Origin: JAGQYH01 sp041393015 | GTDB taxonomy: Bacteria; Bacteroidota; Bacteroidia; Chitinophagales; JADIYW01 | DNA length: 64,000 nt | NCBI GenBank assembly: GCA_041393015.1 | Contig: JAWKKV010000005.1 | Coordinates: 259,361-323,360 of the forward strand | Direction of reading: 5' to 3' | Part shown: positions 1 through 8,800 of the stretch, piece after piece | Position numbering within the stretch: position 1 is the first letter of the stretch | How the letters are laid out: the number at the start of each line of letters is the position of its first letter | Notes under the pieces: generated by a model | Seen by the model: only the letters and a program-made list of their open reading frames with translations | What the model was told of the DNA's origin: nothing | Databases searched by the model: none | Made by a program: the position numbers and the translations under genes

Positions 1-602
1 AAAACATTTTAGCCGGAATAGCAGCTACTATGCAAGGATGGCAAAAAAGAGAGCAAAACAGAAGCTTACTAAAAAGTATTCCTTCGGGATGGCGCAGCAG
101 TTTTTACCAACCACAGCAAGAAACTTATTGGATTGATGGTGAAGAAATGTTGGTTAAATATCGCTTTCAAAAAAACAACTTTACTTTCTCTGTAAAAGAA
201 GCTGATTACCAAGTAACATTAATCGGCAATGACAAAGATGCTTTTCGACTAGAAATTGATGGCATTCAATATCATTTTATTGTGGTTCAAAATGGACAAA
301 ACTTCTTTATTCAAAACGAAGAAACTGGCAGTATTGCTTTACAACTTAAAGGCCGATTCCCGGAAAAAGTGGTAGAAAAAATAAAAGGTGGATATGAAGC
401 GCCAATGCCGTCTCAGATTATACAAGTATTGGTTAAAGAAGGACAAAAAGTAAAAGCAGGAGAAGGACTAGTGGTATTATCTTCTATGAAAATGGAAAGC
501 ACATTAGAAGCCAATGAAGATGGAACTGTAGAAGCTATCTATGTGGAAGAAGGCAGTAATGTGGAAGCAGGATTCTTATTGTTGAAGATGGAGGAAGAAT
601 AA
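1..602 (+). CDS. acyl-CoA carboxylase biotin-containing (alpha) subunit, 3' end
   Basis: This is the C-terminal part of a gene that enters from the left edge; the frame is open from base 3, so the ATG at 30 is internal. The last 70 or so residues form a biotinyl/lipoyl attachment domain: the APMP motif, then SSMKMES, whose Lys is the expected biotinylation site, then the usual second half of the hammerhead fold. The residues before it match the linker domain of alpha subunits of acetyl-, propionyl- or methylcrotonyl-CoA carboxylases, in which biotin carboxylase and carrier are fused. The cytoplasmic complex carboxylates an acyl-CoA using ATP and bicarbonate. The substrate cannot be told from this fragment, because the carboxylase domain and any beta subunit lie outside the window. 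Confidence 0.85.
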   Translation, partial: NILAGIAATMQGWQKREQNRSLLKSIPSGWRSSFYQPQQETYWIDGEEMLVKYRFQKNNFTFSVKEADYQVTLIGNDKDAFRLEIDGIQYHFIVVQNGQNFFIQNEETGSIALQLKGRFPEKVVEKIKGGYEAPMPSQIIQVLVKEGQKVKAGEGLVVLSSMKMESTLEANEDGTVEAIYVEEGSNVEAGFLLLKMEEE

Positions 603-661
603 TCTACATACTGAAACATAAGGAGTTTTAATTGCGTTAATAGTATTACTATCAGAAACCA

Positions 662-988
662 ATGTTTAACCATTTTACAGATATATTATTCCATTCTAAA
701 AATCACAGCAAGGTGTTTTTATTTACCTTGATTGTTTCTTTTACTGCTCTACAATTTTCATCAACTATTGTTGAAGGCATTACAAAACCATTGGTGGAGT
801 TAGTCTCTTTTGAAAGTAATTCAGATACGGAGAATAAAGAATCAACTGAGGTATTTCCGAGCGATGAAATACTTACCCATCAAAAAAACAAGTACCCTTT
901 TAAAAGCCAATTAGATATTATTGAAAATCCCCTATTTGCTTATATATCCTACTTTACTCCTATAGAATCTCCTCCTCCGAAAGTTTAA
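662..988 (+). CDS. small membrane-anchored protein of unknown function
   Basis: A 108-residue protein that I do not recognise. Residues about 18-40 form one hydrophobic segment that could be a signal anchor; the rest is polar and acidic and ends in a short proline run (SPPPKV). It starts at ATG 662, 60 bases after the carboxylase gene and about 70 bases before the carbonic anhydrase gene, on the same strand. An AAGGAG-like purine stretch lies about 40 bases upstream, too far to be its ribosome site, which is normal for Bacteroidota with weak Shine-Dalgarno signals. It could be a small periplasmic or inner-membrane protein cotranscribed with its neighbours. No catalytic motif is visible. Confidence 0.55.
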   Translation: MFNHFTDILFHSKNHSKVFLFTLIVSFTALQFSSTIVEGITKPLVELVSFESNSDTENKESTEVFPSDEILTHQKNKYPFKSQLDIIENPLFAYISYFTPIESPPPKV

Positions 989-1056
989 TATTGATTAACT
1001 AACTATTGTATCGATTACAACATTTAGTGTTATTCATTAATATTAAAATTTCCAAT

Positions 1057-1785
1057 ATGAAACCTTTAACAACAACAATTATCTTAATGATCTTCTTTTT
1101 CGGATTGATCGTTTTTAATTATAAAACCAATAGTGGCTTTCAAACCAAAGTAAAAGAAGCTATCTCGGACGTTTTTGGCAAAGATGAGCAAGCTGACATC
1201 ACTGCTGAATCTGTCATACTTTCTCTAAAAGAAGGAAATGAAAGGTTTGTCAATAACGACACGCACGAATACGACTTTAGTGCTCAAGTTAAAGAAGGTA
1301 TTGAAGGACAATTTCCTAAAGCGAGCGTATTAGCTTGTACAGACAGTCGAGTGCCGGTTGAAAGGTTGTTTGATAAAAGTATTGGAGACCTCTACGTTGC
1401 CAGAGTAGCCGGAAACTTGGTTAATGAAGACATTTTAGGCAGTTTAGAATATGCCAGCAAAGTTGAAGGTTCAAAAGTTATTGTTGTTTTAGGACATGAA
1501 AATTGCACTGCCATTCGCTCAGCCATTGAAGGGTTGGAGTTTGGCAACATGACCAACCTATTGGCTAAAATTGCACCTGCTATTGATAAAGCGAATGATT
1601 ATGAAGGAGAAAAATCCATACAAAATATTGACTATGTTAACTATGTTAGCGAATTGAACATATTGGATAAAATAGAAGAGATAAAACTTAAAAGCCCGAT
1701 ACTCAAAGAGATGTCAGACAATGGAAGTATACAAATAGTAGGCGCCATTTATCACATGGAATCGGGAGAAGTAACCTTTCTGTAA
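1057..1785 (+). CDS. beta-class carbonic anhydrase, membrane-anchored or exported
   Basis: Interconverts CO2 and bicarbonate. The beta-class signature is clear: ACTDSRVP gives the first zinc Cys and the Asp-Arg dyad, and GHENC about 57 residues on gives the zinc His and second Cys. I choose ATG 1057 over the upstream TTG at 1006, because it puts a hydrophobic segment (residues about 5-22) directly at the N-terminus as a signal anchor, which suggests a periplasmic enzyme. The body of about 200 residues is of normal family length. The nhaA gene follows by 107 bases on the same strand, so bicarbonate and proton handling may be linked, though an inverted repeat lies between them. Confidence 0.92.
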   Translation: MKPLTTTIILMIFFFGLIVFNYKTNSGFQTKVKEAISDVFGKDEQADITAESVILSLKEGNERFVNNDTHEYDFSAQVKEGIEGQFPKASVLACTDSRVPVERLFDKSIGDLYVARVAGNLVNEDILGSLEYASKVEGSKVIVVLGHENCTAIRSAIEGLEFGNMTNLLAKIAPAIDKANDYEGEKSIQNIDYVNYVSELNILDKIEEIKLKSPILKEMSDNGSIQIVGAIYHMESGEVTFL

Positions 1786-1816
1786 ATTACTTAAAAATAT
1801 AATTTAGAATATTAAA

Positions 1817-1859
1817 ACCGACAATTTTAAGCCGTAAAAGTCTGCTTAAAATCAACGGT
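1817..1859 (+). other. inverted repeat between carbonic anhydrase and nhaA
   Basis: ATTTTAAGC (1824-1832) pairs perfectly with GCTTAAAAT (1844-1852) around an 11-base loop, and outer ACCG/CGGT arms extend the stem across a symmetric internal loop. No T-run follows, so it is not a classic intrinsic terminator. It could be a weak terminator, an RNA structure in the nhaA leader, or a protein-binding site. Confidence 0.45.
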
Positions 1860-1892
1860 AAAATTACTTAACCACACAATTAAAAATGAATA

Positions 1893-3188
1893 ATGATAGA
1901 TAAATACCTGATTTCGCCTTTTCAAAAATTTGTAAGTATTCAAAGTTTTAGTGGTATTTTATTACTGATGGCTACTATCGTTGCCATCATTTGGGCCAAT
2001 TCTCCGTTCGGTGATATTTATCAAGCCATGCTCAACTATAAAATTGGTATTTATTCAGCTGACTTCAAATTAGTAAAGCCCTTAATCTTATGGGTCAATG
2101 ATGGTTTAATGACCATTTTCTTTTTCTTAATTGGTTTAGAAATAAAAAGAGAGTTGTTAATCGGAGAATTAAACTCTCCTAAAAAGGCTGCATTTCCTTT
2201 GTTTGCCGCTATAGGCGGAATGCTTTTTCCTGTTATAATATTTCTAGTACTTAATACCGATTCAGCAACTCAAAACGGTTGGGGAATACCCATGGCCACC
2301 GATATTGCTTTTGCTTTAGCTGTGCTTACTGTCTTGGGTAAGCGAGTACCGCTAAGCTTAAAAATATTTTTAACCGCTTTTGCTATTGTGGACGATTTAG
2401 GAGCTGTATTGACAATCGCTATATTTTACACTGAAGAAATTAACTGGTTAATGTTAGGAAATGCAGGCATTATATTGGCACTTTTGTTTGTCTTAAGCTA
2501 TCTGAAATTATATACGAAATACAGCTTTATTTTGGGTTTGGTAGTTTGGTATCTATTCTTGAAATCCGGCATCCATCCTACTATTGCAGGTGTTCTACTG
2601 GCCTTTACCATCCCAATAAGTCAGCGATTAGAAGGTGGAACTTTTGCTAATAAACTAGCTGAATTATCAAATAAGTTTAGTGCAGCAAACAACCCAAATA
2701 CCAATTTATTGAGTGATGAGCAAATCGTTTACATGGACGCCATTGAAAGCTGGTCAGAAAAAGTACAATCTCCACTACAGCATTTGGAGCATAAATTACA
2801 TGGTTGGGTGGCTTACTTCATCATTCCAATTTTTGCGTTGTTCAATGCCGGAGTGGTAGTTACAGGCGGTATGACCTTAGAGTTTTCATTGGCCTTCAAT
2901 ATTGCTATTGCCTTGATTATTGGAAAAATTATTGGGGTAACTTTAATGACAATAGTTGGCGTAAAATCAGGCTTAGCCGCCTTACCTGATGACATTAGAT
3001 ACAGTCATATCATAGGCGTTGCCTTTGTTGCCGGAATTGGATTCACCATGTCTATTTTCATAGGGAACTTGGCATTTGCCAGCAATCCTATCTATTTAGA
3101 TTCTGCAAAGGTTGGGATTTTGTTGGGTTCTATTGTTTCAGGATTTATTGGCTTTTTAATTTTGAGATTTTATAACCACAAGGCTTAA
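1893..3188 (+). CDS. nhaA: Na+/H+ antiporter NhaA
   Basis: Inner-membrane antiporter that exports Na+ in exchange for protons, for pH and salt homeostasis. The protein has 431 residues with about twelve hydrophobic segments. Family hallmarks are present: LIGLEIKRELL in the second segment, PMATDIAFALAVL with Asp137 (counterpart of E. coli Asp133) and AIVDDLGAV with the paired Asp167-Asp168 (counterparts of Asp163-Asp164), which carry the transported ions. The C-terminal segment GIGFTMSIFIGNLAF is also typical. The cytoplasmic loop around residues 250-295 is somewhat longer than in E. coli, consistent with many Bacteroidota homologues. ATG 1893 is used; an ATG seven bases upstream opens only a five-codon frame. 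Confidence 0.96.
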   Translation: MIDKYLISPFQKFVSIQSFSGILLLMATIVAIIWANSPFGDIYQAMLNYKIGIYSADFKLVKPLILWVNDGLMTIFFFLIGLEIKRELLIGELNSPKKAAFPLFAAIGGMLFPVIIFLVLNTDSATQNGWGIPMATDIAFALAVLTVLGKRVPLSLKIFLTAFAIVDDLGAVLTIAIFYTEEINWLMLGNAGIILALLFVLSYLKLYTKYSFILGLVVWYLFLKSGIHPTIAGVLLAFTIPISQRLEGGTFANKLAELSNKFSAANNPNTNLLSDEQIVYMDAIESWSEKVQSPLQHLEHKLHGWVAYFIIPIFALFNAGVVVTGGMTLEFSLAFNIAIALIIGKIIGVTLMTIVGVKSGLAALPDDIRYSHIIGVAFVAGIGFTMSIFIGNLAFASNPIYLDSAKVGILLGSIVSGFIGFLILRFYNHKA

Positions 3189-3319
3189 ATCCGCTATAGT
3201 GTAGGCTTCCTTTTATTTCCTTCAAAATAATTTTAAAACAAGTGCAAATTGTGTAAATAATTCATATCTTTAACTTTCAATATTTTCTGAAAGTTTAATC
3301 TTTAATAAAATTATTTATC

Positions 3320-3709
3320 ATGAATCATTATAACGTACATTTTCAAATTCAAAGAGTTATTGCTGTCTTTAGTGGCATAATTGGAATTACCATAGTTGGC
3401 TTAGTTTATGTTTCATTTATCCAAGCTTTTATAGGCATTTATCAAACTGTAACAGCCCTATTTATTTTCGCCTTTTACAAACAATATCCTGAAGAAATTA
3501 AAAAACATCTTAACATTTATGCTTTGGTTTGGCTAATCAATGCGATTTTAACCTTGCTACTTTTTAGTGGTAGAAATGGCAATTGGACAGAATCTGATGT
3601 ACTTTCAACTATCGTTCTTATATTATTCTTTTTGATTCCTTGGAGTTCGGCTATTTATTTCATCACTATTTTGAAAAAACTAGCCAATTGGAAGGAGGAA
3701 GAAGAATAA
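3320..3709 (+). CDS. small integral membrane protein of unknown function
   Basis: A 129-residue protein with four predicted membrane segments (roughly residues 13-35, 37-55, 65-80, 94-115) and a basic, then acidic tail ending KEEEE. I recognise no family. It stands 131 bases after nhaA on the same strand and faces the secreted-protein gene at 3716, with only 6 bases between the two stop codons. The leader 3240-3319 is AT-rich and could hold its own promoter. It may be a minor transport or stress membrane protein; nothing in the sequence points to a substrate. Confidence 0.6.
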   Translation: MNHYNVHFQIQRVIAVFSGIIGITIVGLVYVSFIQAFIGIYQTVTALFIFAFYKQYPEEIKKHLNIYALVWLINAILTLLLFSGRNGNWTESDVLSTIVLILFFLIPWSSAIYFITILKKLANWKEEEE

Positions 3710-3715
3710 AAATTA

Positions 3716-4357
3716 TTACTTAATTCCTGCATCGCAGCGGCCTACACAGCCTTTTACAATTCTGCAATTAACTTGGTAGCCATTGCTGTCAGTATCGCAA
3801 ACTTCAGCTGATCGCTCTTCACAGGAAATTACATAACCACAATTACAGGTAACCGATACACTTTGTCCATTGGCACAACCACAAGATCCGGTTTGTTTGC
3901 AATCACTACCGCTGCTATCAGCCGCCCCATCTATTTCTGGTCCTAAGGCATTTGGAATGCCATTATTCAAATTCGTATCACCTCCACCGCTAAACTGCGG
4001 CTGATATACCTTTTGATCCACTTCAAGATAAGCTAAAAACATTTTTAGTTCTTGCGGTAAAAGCTCATATGCCTTTTTATTAAAAACTTTCCATCCAGTT
4101 TCTTTGTCTAGTTGAAAGCTTGGTGTTTTGTCTTTGTAAGCGATACTAAAATAGCTCTGCTTGTTTTTGGTAATTACTAGATCATAATACTTAGCATTAG
4201 GTTTGTATTCTACTATATAAAAATCTTTACCATCTTGATATTGATAGGTAACTTCCTTTTTCTGGCCAAAAATTACCTTTTTAAGATAATAGGAATTCTT
4301 TTGTGCAAAAAGTTGAAGGGAAAAAACACATAAGGTAATAACTAAGAATTGTCGCAT
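3716..4357 (-). CDS. secreted cysteine-rich protein of unknown function
   Basis: I choose the ATG at 4357 (MRQFLV...), because it starts a typical signal peptide ending in LFAQ/K; an upstream start at 4402 would put charged and non-signal sequence in front. The mature part begins with a beta-rich region of about 110 residues resembling uncharacterised Bacteroidota secreted proteins. It ends with about 75 residues carrying ten cysteines, including CGCANG and CNCGYVISC. These are likely disulfide-bonded in the periplasm or at the surface, or may bind metal. No sorting domain is present. The gene converges on the membrane-protein gene at 3320-3709. Confidence 0.6.
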   Translation of the reverse strand: MRQFLVITLCVFSLQLFAQKNSYYLKKVIFGQKKEVTYQYQDGKDFYIVEYKPNAKYYDLVITKNKQSYFSIAYKDKTPSFQLDKETGWKVFNKKAYELLPQELKMFLAYLEVDQKVYQPQFSGGGDTNLNNGIPNALGPEIDGAADSSGSDCKQTGSCGCANGQSVSVTCNCGYVISCEERSAEVCDTDSNGYQVNCRIVKGCVGRCDAGIK

Positions 4358-4421
4358 AACTAATATGATTGATTGGTTCAAAGCTAATACAGCTATTACC
4401 ACTGGCTATCACCTAATTAGA

Positions 4422-4470
4422 TGATATTTATAATGTATAGAAATAATTTTAGACCTTTTTATGTTTTACT
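4422..4470 (+). promoter_or_regulatory. candidate promoter of the nitroreductase gene
   Basis: TGATATTTATAA (4422-4433) differs at one base from the TGAYnnnnRTCA palindromes found before the nos and cco genes. TATGTTTT (4460-4467) fits the Bacteroidota -7 element TAnnTTTG except for the last base, with 36 bases between centres. The stretch AGACCTTTTTATGTTTTACT (4451-4470) resembles the element shared by the nirK and nos-cytochrome promoters. The assignment is inferred from pattern only. Confidence 0.35.
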
Positions 4471-4523
4471 TCTTCAATGAAAATTGAATTTATACTACCT
4501 TCACTTTCCTAATTAATCTACTT

Positions 4524-5108
4524 ATGAATCCATTCGAAACCATCAAATCCAACATTGAAAACAGAAGAACCATTAAACCGGAAGTCATGAATGGTAAAAC
4601 CATTTCAGATAAGGACTTTATGGAAGTTTTAGAATTGGCTAATTGGGCGCCGACACATGGTTTTACGGAGCCTTGGCGATTCGTAGTTTTTAAAGAAGAT
4701 GCGTTGGCAAGGTTTTCCTCTTACCATGCTCTATTATATAAGGAAGAAACGCCTAAAGACAAATACCAACAAAGGATTTTCGATAAGATATTGAGTAGAA
4801 CAGAAAAGGTTTCTCACTTACTCGCTATTGTGATGAAAAAAGGCAACAATATTAAGATTCCCGAAATTGAAGAGTTAGCGGCAACTTCTATTGCTGTTCA
4901 AAATATTTGGTTAGGCGCTACTGCTAAACAAATTGCTTGTTATTGGGGCAGCGGTGGCATGACGTATCACCCCAAAATGAGCGAATACTTAGGTTTTGGA
5001 GAAGAAGATAGAGTAATGGGTTGTTTGTATATGGGCTATACCGATCAACCTTGGCCCAATGGCAAAAGATTAACGAGCATTGAAGAAAAGATCACTATTA
5101 AGGATTAA
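4524..5108 (+). CDS. nitroreductase family protein (YdjA-like)
   Basis: FMN-dependent cytoplasmic oxidoreductase of about 194 residues that would reduce nitro-aromatics, quinones or related substrates with NAD(P)H. The N-terminus IENRRTIKPE matches the family's RRSxR phosphate-binding start. ELANWAPTHGFTEPWRF is the FMN-contacting helix seen in the small YdjA/RutE type. The C-terminal part contains GAxAxxIACYW with a Gly-Ser-Gly-Gly loop and an MGCLYMGY strand. The length matches the short, YdjA-like subgroup, so no domain is missing. The physiological substrate is unknown. It stands alone on the plus strand; the candidate promoter upstream hints that it may respond to low oxygen or nitrogen oxides. 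Confidence 0.88.
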   Translation: MNPFETIKSNIENRRTIKPEVMNGKTISDKDFMEVLELANWAPTHGFTEPWRFVVFKEDALARFSSYHALLYKEETPKDKYQQRIFDKILSRTEKVSHLLAIVMKKGNNIKIPEIEELAATSIAVQNIWLGATAKQIACYWGSGGMTYHPKMSEYLGFGEEDRVMGCLYMGYTDQPWPNGKRLTSIEEKITIKD

Positions 5109-5144
5109 GGACTAAAGCCTCTAAAATCTAGTTCAACAAAAAAA

Positions 5145-5174
5145 AGGTTCATTGAAATTACTTTCAATAAACCT
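5145..5174 (-). terminator. intrinsic terminator, minus strand
   Basis: AGGTTCATTGAAA (5145-5157) and TTTCAATAAACCT (5162-5174) form a 13-bp stem with one G-T mismatch and a 4-base loop. On the minus strand the hairpin is followed by a run of T (complement of the A-run 5138-5145). It would end transcription of the lipoprotein gene 5246-5830 and probably of the adhesin gene upstream of it. Confidence 0.7.
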
Positions 5175-5245
5175 CAAGTAGAACCTTTTGCCGTAGGGAA
5201 CTCCGGAAATTCTACCAACTATTATTGGCTAGTTAGCCATTTCCT

Positions 5246-5830
5246 TTAAACACATGGAAAAGGACAACATTCAACATCTTGCCCACAAGAATTGATTCTT
5301 TGAATTTCTTGTAATGTATAAACGATGGTTTCAATAAAGCAATTCAACGCATTGGAAGATCCAAAACACGAAATCAAACCATAAAGGAAAGTTGTATTCG
5401 CTTGTTGTAGACAGTTGCTTTTACCACTAAGTAAATACGTGCATCCCATTAAACCACAAGAAATACCGGTGCATTGTGCTCGCATACTTTCATTTACGAT
5501 TGTCTTTTGCGTTGCATTAATATTTGATTCATGATAAGCTTTATTCAAAATGTTTTGAAAATCTTGTTCGTTCATTTGATTTTTGTAATAAACAATATCC
5601 TCCATAATTGTTTGTAATTCAGCAATTGTTTGCTGTTTTACCGGTGTATTCAATGAATTTTCCAGATCAGTTGAAGATGACAAATCTACCGATAGAGGCT
5701 CCCAAACAACAAAAAAATCGTTTAATGATGTTGAGATATCCGTGCTTTTCTCAAGTGCAATATTTTCTTCATTTTGACATGAAAAAAGAACAACAGAAAG
5801 TAGTAATAAAATAACTAGTTTAAGTTTCAT
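5246..5830 (-). CDS. lipoprotein of unknown function downstream of the adhesin gene
   Basis: The start at ATG 5830 gives a lipoprotein signal, MKLKLVILLLLSVVLFSC, with the lipobox Cys at residue 18; a TTG start 14 codons upstream is less likely. The mature part is about 177 residues, mostly helical, with several cysteines and a Cys-rich end (DVECCPFPCV). I recognise no family. It lies 66 bases downstream of the giant adhesin gene on the same strand and is followed by a clear terminator, so the two could be one transcript. A role as an accessory surface lipoprotein for the adhesin is possible, but this is inference from position only. Confidence 0.6.
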   Translation of the reverse strand: MKLKLVILLLLSVVLFSCQNEENIALEKSTDISTSLNDFFVVWEPLSVDLSSSTDLENSLNTPVKQQTIAELQTIMEDIVYYKNQMNEQDFQNILNKAYHESNINATQKTIVNESMRAQCTGISCGLMGCTYLLSGKSNCLQQANTTFLYGLISCFGSSNALNCFIETIVYTLQEIQRINSCGQDVECCPFPCV

Positions 5831-5896
5831 AGTATTAGCTTTTTGTAAGGTTAAAAAATAATTTGTGTTCAAAATTTTGTTTGAAACTCATTTAAT

Positions 5897-8800
5897 TTAA
5901 TTGACAATAATTTTCTTAAAAAAGAACCTGCTATCCAATTGCGTTTTGAATTTCAACATATAGATGCCTGCCGGTAATTCAGCAACGTCAACTCGAATTA
6001 TATTCCCTGTATAAGTTATATTTTTTATGGTTTGTCCAATATCATTAAGTAATTCAATATTCTCAATTGCAATTTCTTGCGCATCAATTAAAAAGTAATC
6101 ACTTGTAGGATTAGGATAAACATTTATGGAAGTTTGAATAGCGTCCCATACACCGGTAGTGATAATAGCTATACATTCCGAAGTATCCGGACAGTTGGAT
6201 GAGCCATTGATAATAACGGCATAACTACCGTCTGCTGTCGCTGTAAAAGAAGGCCCTTCAAATCCATCCAAAGGTTCATTTGTCGTACAATCAATCCATT
6301 GATAATCAAATCCTTGAAAATTGGCCGTAATTGTATTGCTATTGACTGTAACACTAACATCTACCTCTTCCTCCACAAATAAATCTGTCGTTACAATACT
6401 ATCACAACCGTTAGCCGCTACAAACGTATCGATATAAACGCCTGTTGAATTATATGTATTATTTCCAACGGTAGTTTCAAAACCGGCACATTCATTAAAT
6501 ATTTGATTAGTTGTAACCGGTGATAATATCACAAGATTGGTAATCACTACTGAATCACATCCGCCCTGAGCAGTTAAATTATCGGTATAATTCCCCGTTT
6601 CACTATAAATATTATCTCCTACAACAATTGAGAACCCGTCACATTCTTCAAGATTCAATACCGTCTCAAATTCATCTTGAATGGTTAAATCTATTGTTAC
6701 AACGCTATCGCAACCATCAAAGGAAGTTAAGGTATCAAAATACAAGCCTGTTTCAGAATAGGTGTTATTCCCCACTGAAATTTCAAAACCTGTACAGCTA
6801 ACAAAAGTTTGGGACACTTCATATGCTTCCACAATCGTTAAATTAGTAACCACTGTGCTATCACAACCATTATCCGCTTCAAAAATATCAATATAAACAC
6901 CGGTCTCTGTATAAGTGTTACTTCCAACTTGGATGCTAAAACCGATACATCTCTCATAAGTATTCAAAACATTTACTCCTTCCAAAATGGTTAATTCGGT
7001 GATTATCGTGCTATCACAACCATTTGATGAAGTTAAAACATCTGTGTAAACACCTGTTTCAGAATAGGTATTGCTTCCAACCGATATTTCAAAACCATTG
7101 CACTCTATAAATGATTGTTGAGTTGTTTCATTTTCAAAAATAGTTAGATTGGTAATCACAGTACTATCACATCCATTCGCAGTGGTTAAAACATCTGTAT
7201 AGGTTCCTGATTCTGAATAAATGTTATCTCCTACAGTTACTTCTAAGCCTTCACATCCGGAGAAATTTTGTTCTGTTGTAAAATTGTTTTCAATGGTGAG
7301 ATTGGTAATCACCACACTATCACAACCTTGACTAGAAGTAAATGTATCTCGATAGACACCAGTTTCATTATAAATATTGTTCCCTACGACCACTTCAAAT
7401 CCTTCGCATTCGGTAAACACTTGCATTGATACTAGTGCCTCCACAATATTTAGATTAGTTGTAACGATACTGTCGCAGCCTTGTGAAGAAGTAAATACAT
7501 CTGTATACATGCCAGTTTCACTGTAAGTGTTGTCTCCCACCGTCACTTCAAAGCCTACACATCCTGTATAAAAATGTTCAGATGATAAGGTTTCCAAGAT
7601 GACAAGATTTGTTGTAACGATACTATCACATCCGTTACTTGTAGTAAAAGTATCACTGTATGAGCCACTTTCTGTATAGGTGTTGTTTCCCACAGTTACA
7701 CTAAAACCTTGACAGCCGGAGAAGCTTTGATGTGTGGTGATTTCATCTACAATAGTAAGATTGGTAATCACTGTACTATCGCATCCATCTACTGAAGTTA
7801 AGATATTTGTGTAAACTCCTGATTCAGAATAGGTATTCCCTCCTACTGTTACTGTGAAGCCTTCACAACCTGATAACGTTTGTTCGGTTGTAAATTCATC
7901 AACAATAGTCAAATTAGTAATCACTGTACTATCGCAACCATTTGCAGAAGTCAATATATCGGTGTAAACGCCTGTTTCTGTATACGTGTTACTTCCAACG
8001 GTTACTGAGAAGCCTTCACAACCGGAGAAACTTTGTTGTGTGGTAAATTCATCTAAAATGGTTAGGTCGGTAATTATAATGCTATCGCATCCTCCTACAG
8101 ATGTTAATATATCAGTATAAATTCCTGTTTGATTATAAGTATTATTTCCAACTATTACTTCAAAGCCTTCACAACGAGTTAAGGTTTGGTTAGTCAAGAA
8201 TTCATCTTCAATGATCAGATTAGTTATAACGGTACTATCACAACCATTTTCGGAAGTTAATACATCAGTATATATTCCGGATTGAGTATAAACATTATCA
8301 CCAACCGTTAGAGAAAATCCAGTGCAACCAGAAATTGTTTGGTTTGTAGTAAGTTCATCAACAATAGTTAAGTTAGTTATAACTGTGCTATCGCAACCTC
8401 CAACAGAAGTCAAAACATCTGTATAAATTCCTGTTGCTGAATAAGTGTTCGCACCAACTATAATAGAAAATCCTTGACAACCCAACACTGTTTGGTTCGT
8501 TGTAAATTCGTTTACAATAGTCAAGTTTGTTGTTACTGTGCTATCACAACCATTTACAGAAGTCAATACATCCGTATATGTTCCTGTTTGAGAATAATTA
8601 TTGCTTCCAACTGTTACAGAAAATCCTGTACAACCTGATAAAGTTTGATTGGTCGTAATTCTATCTTCGACGGTTAAATTGGTAATTACAATGCTATCGC
8701 AACCATCAATTGAAGTTAATACATCAGTATAAACTCCTGTTTGAGAGTAGATATTCGTACCAACTACTACTTCAAAGCCATCACAACCCGATAAAGTTTG

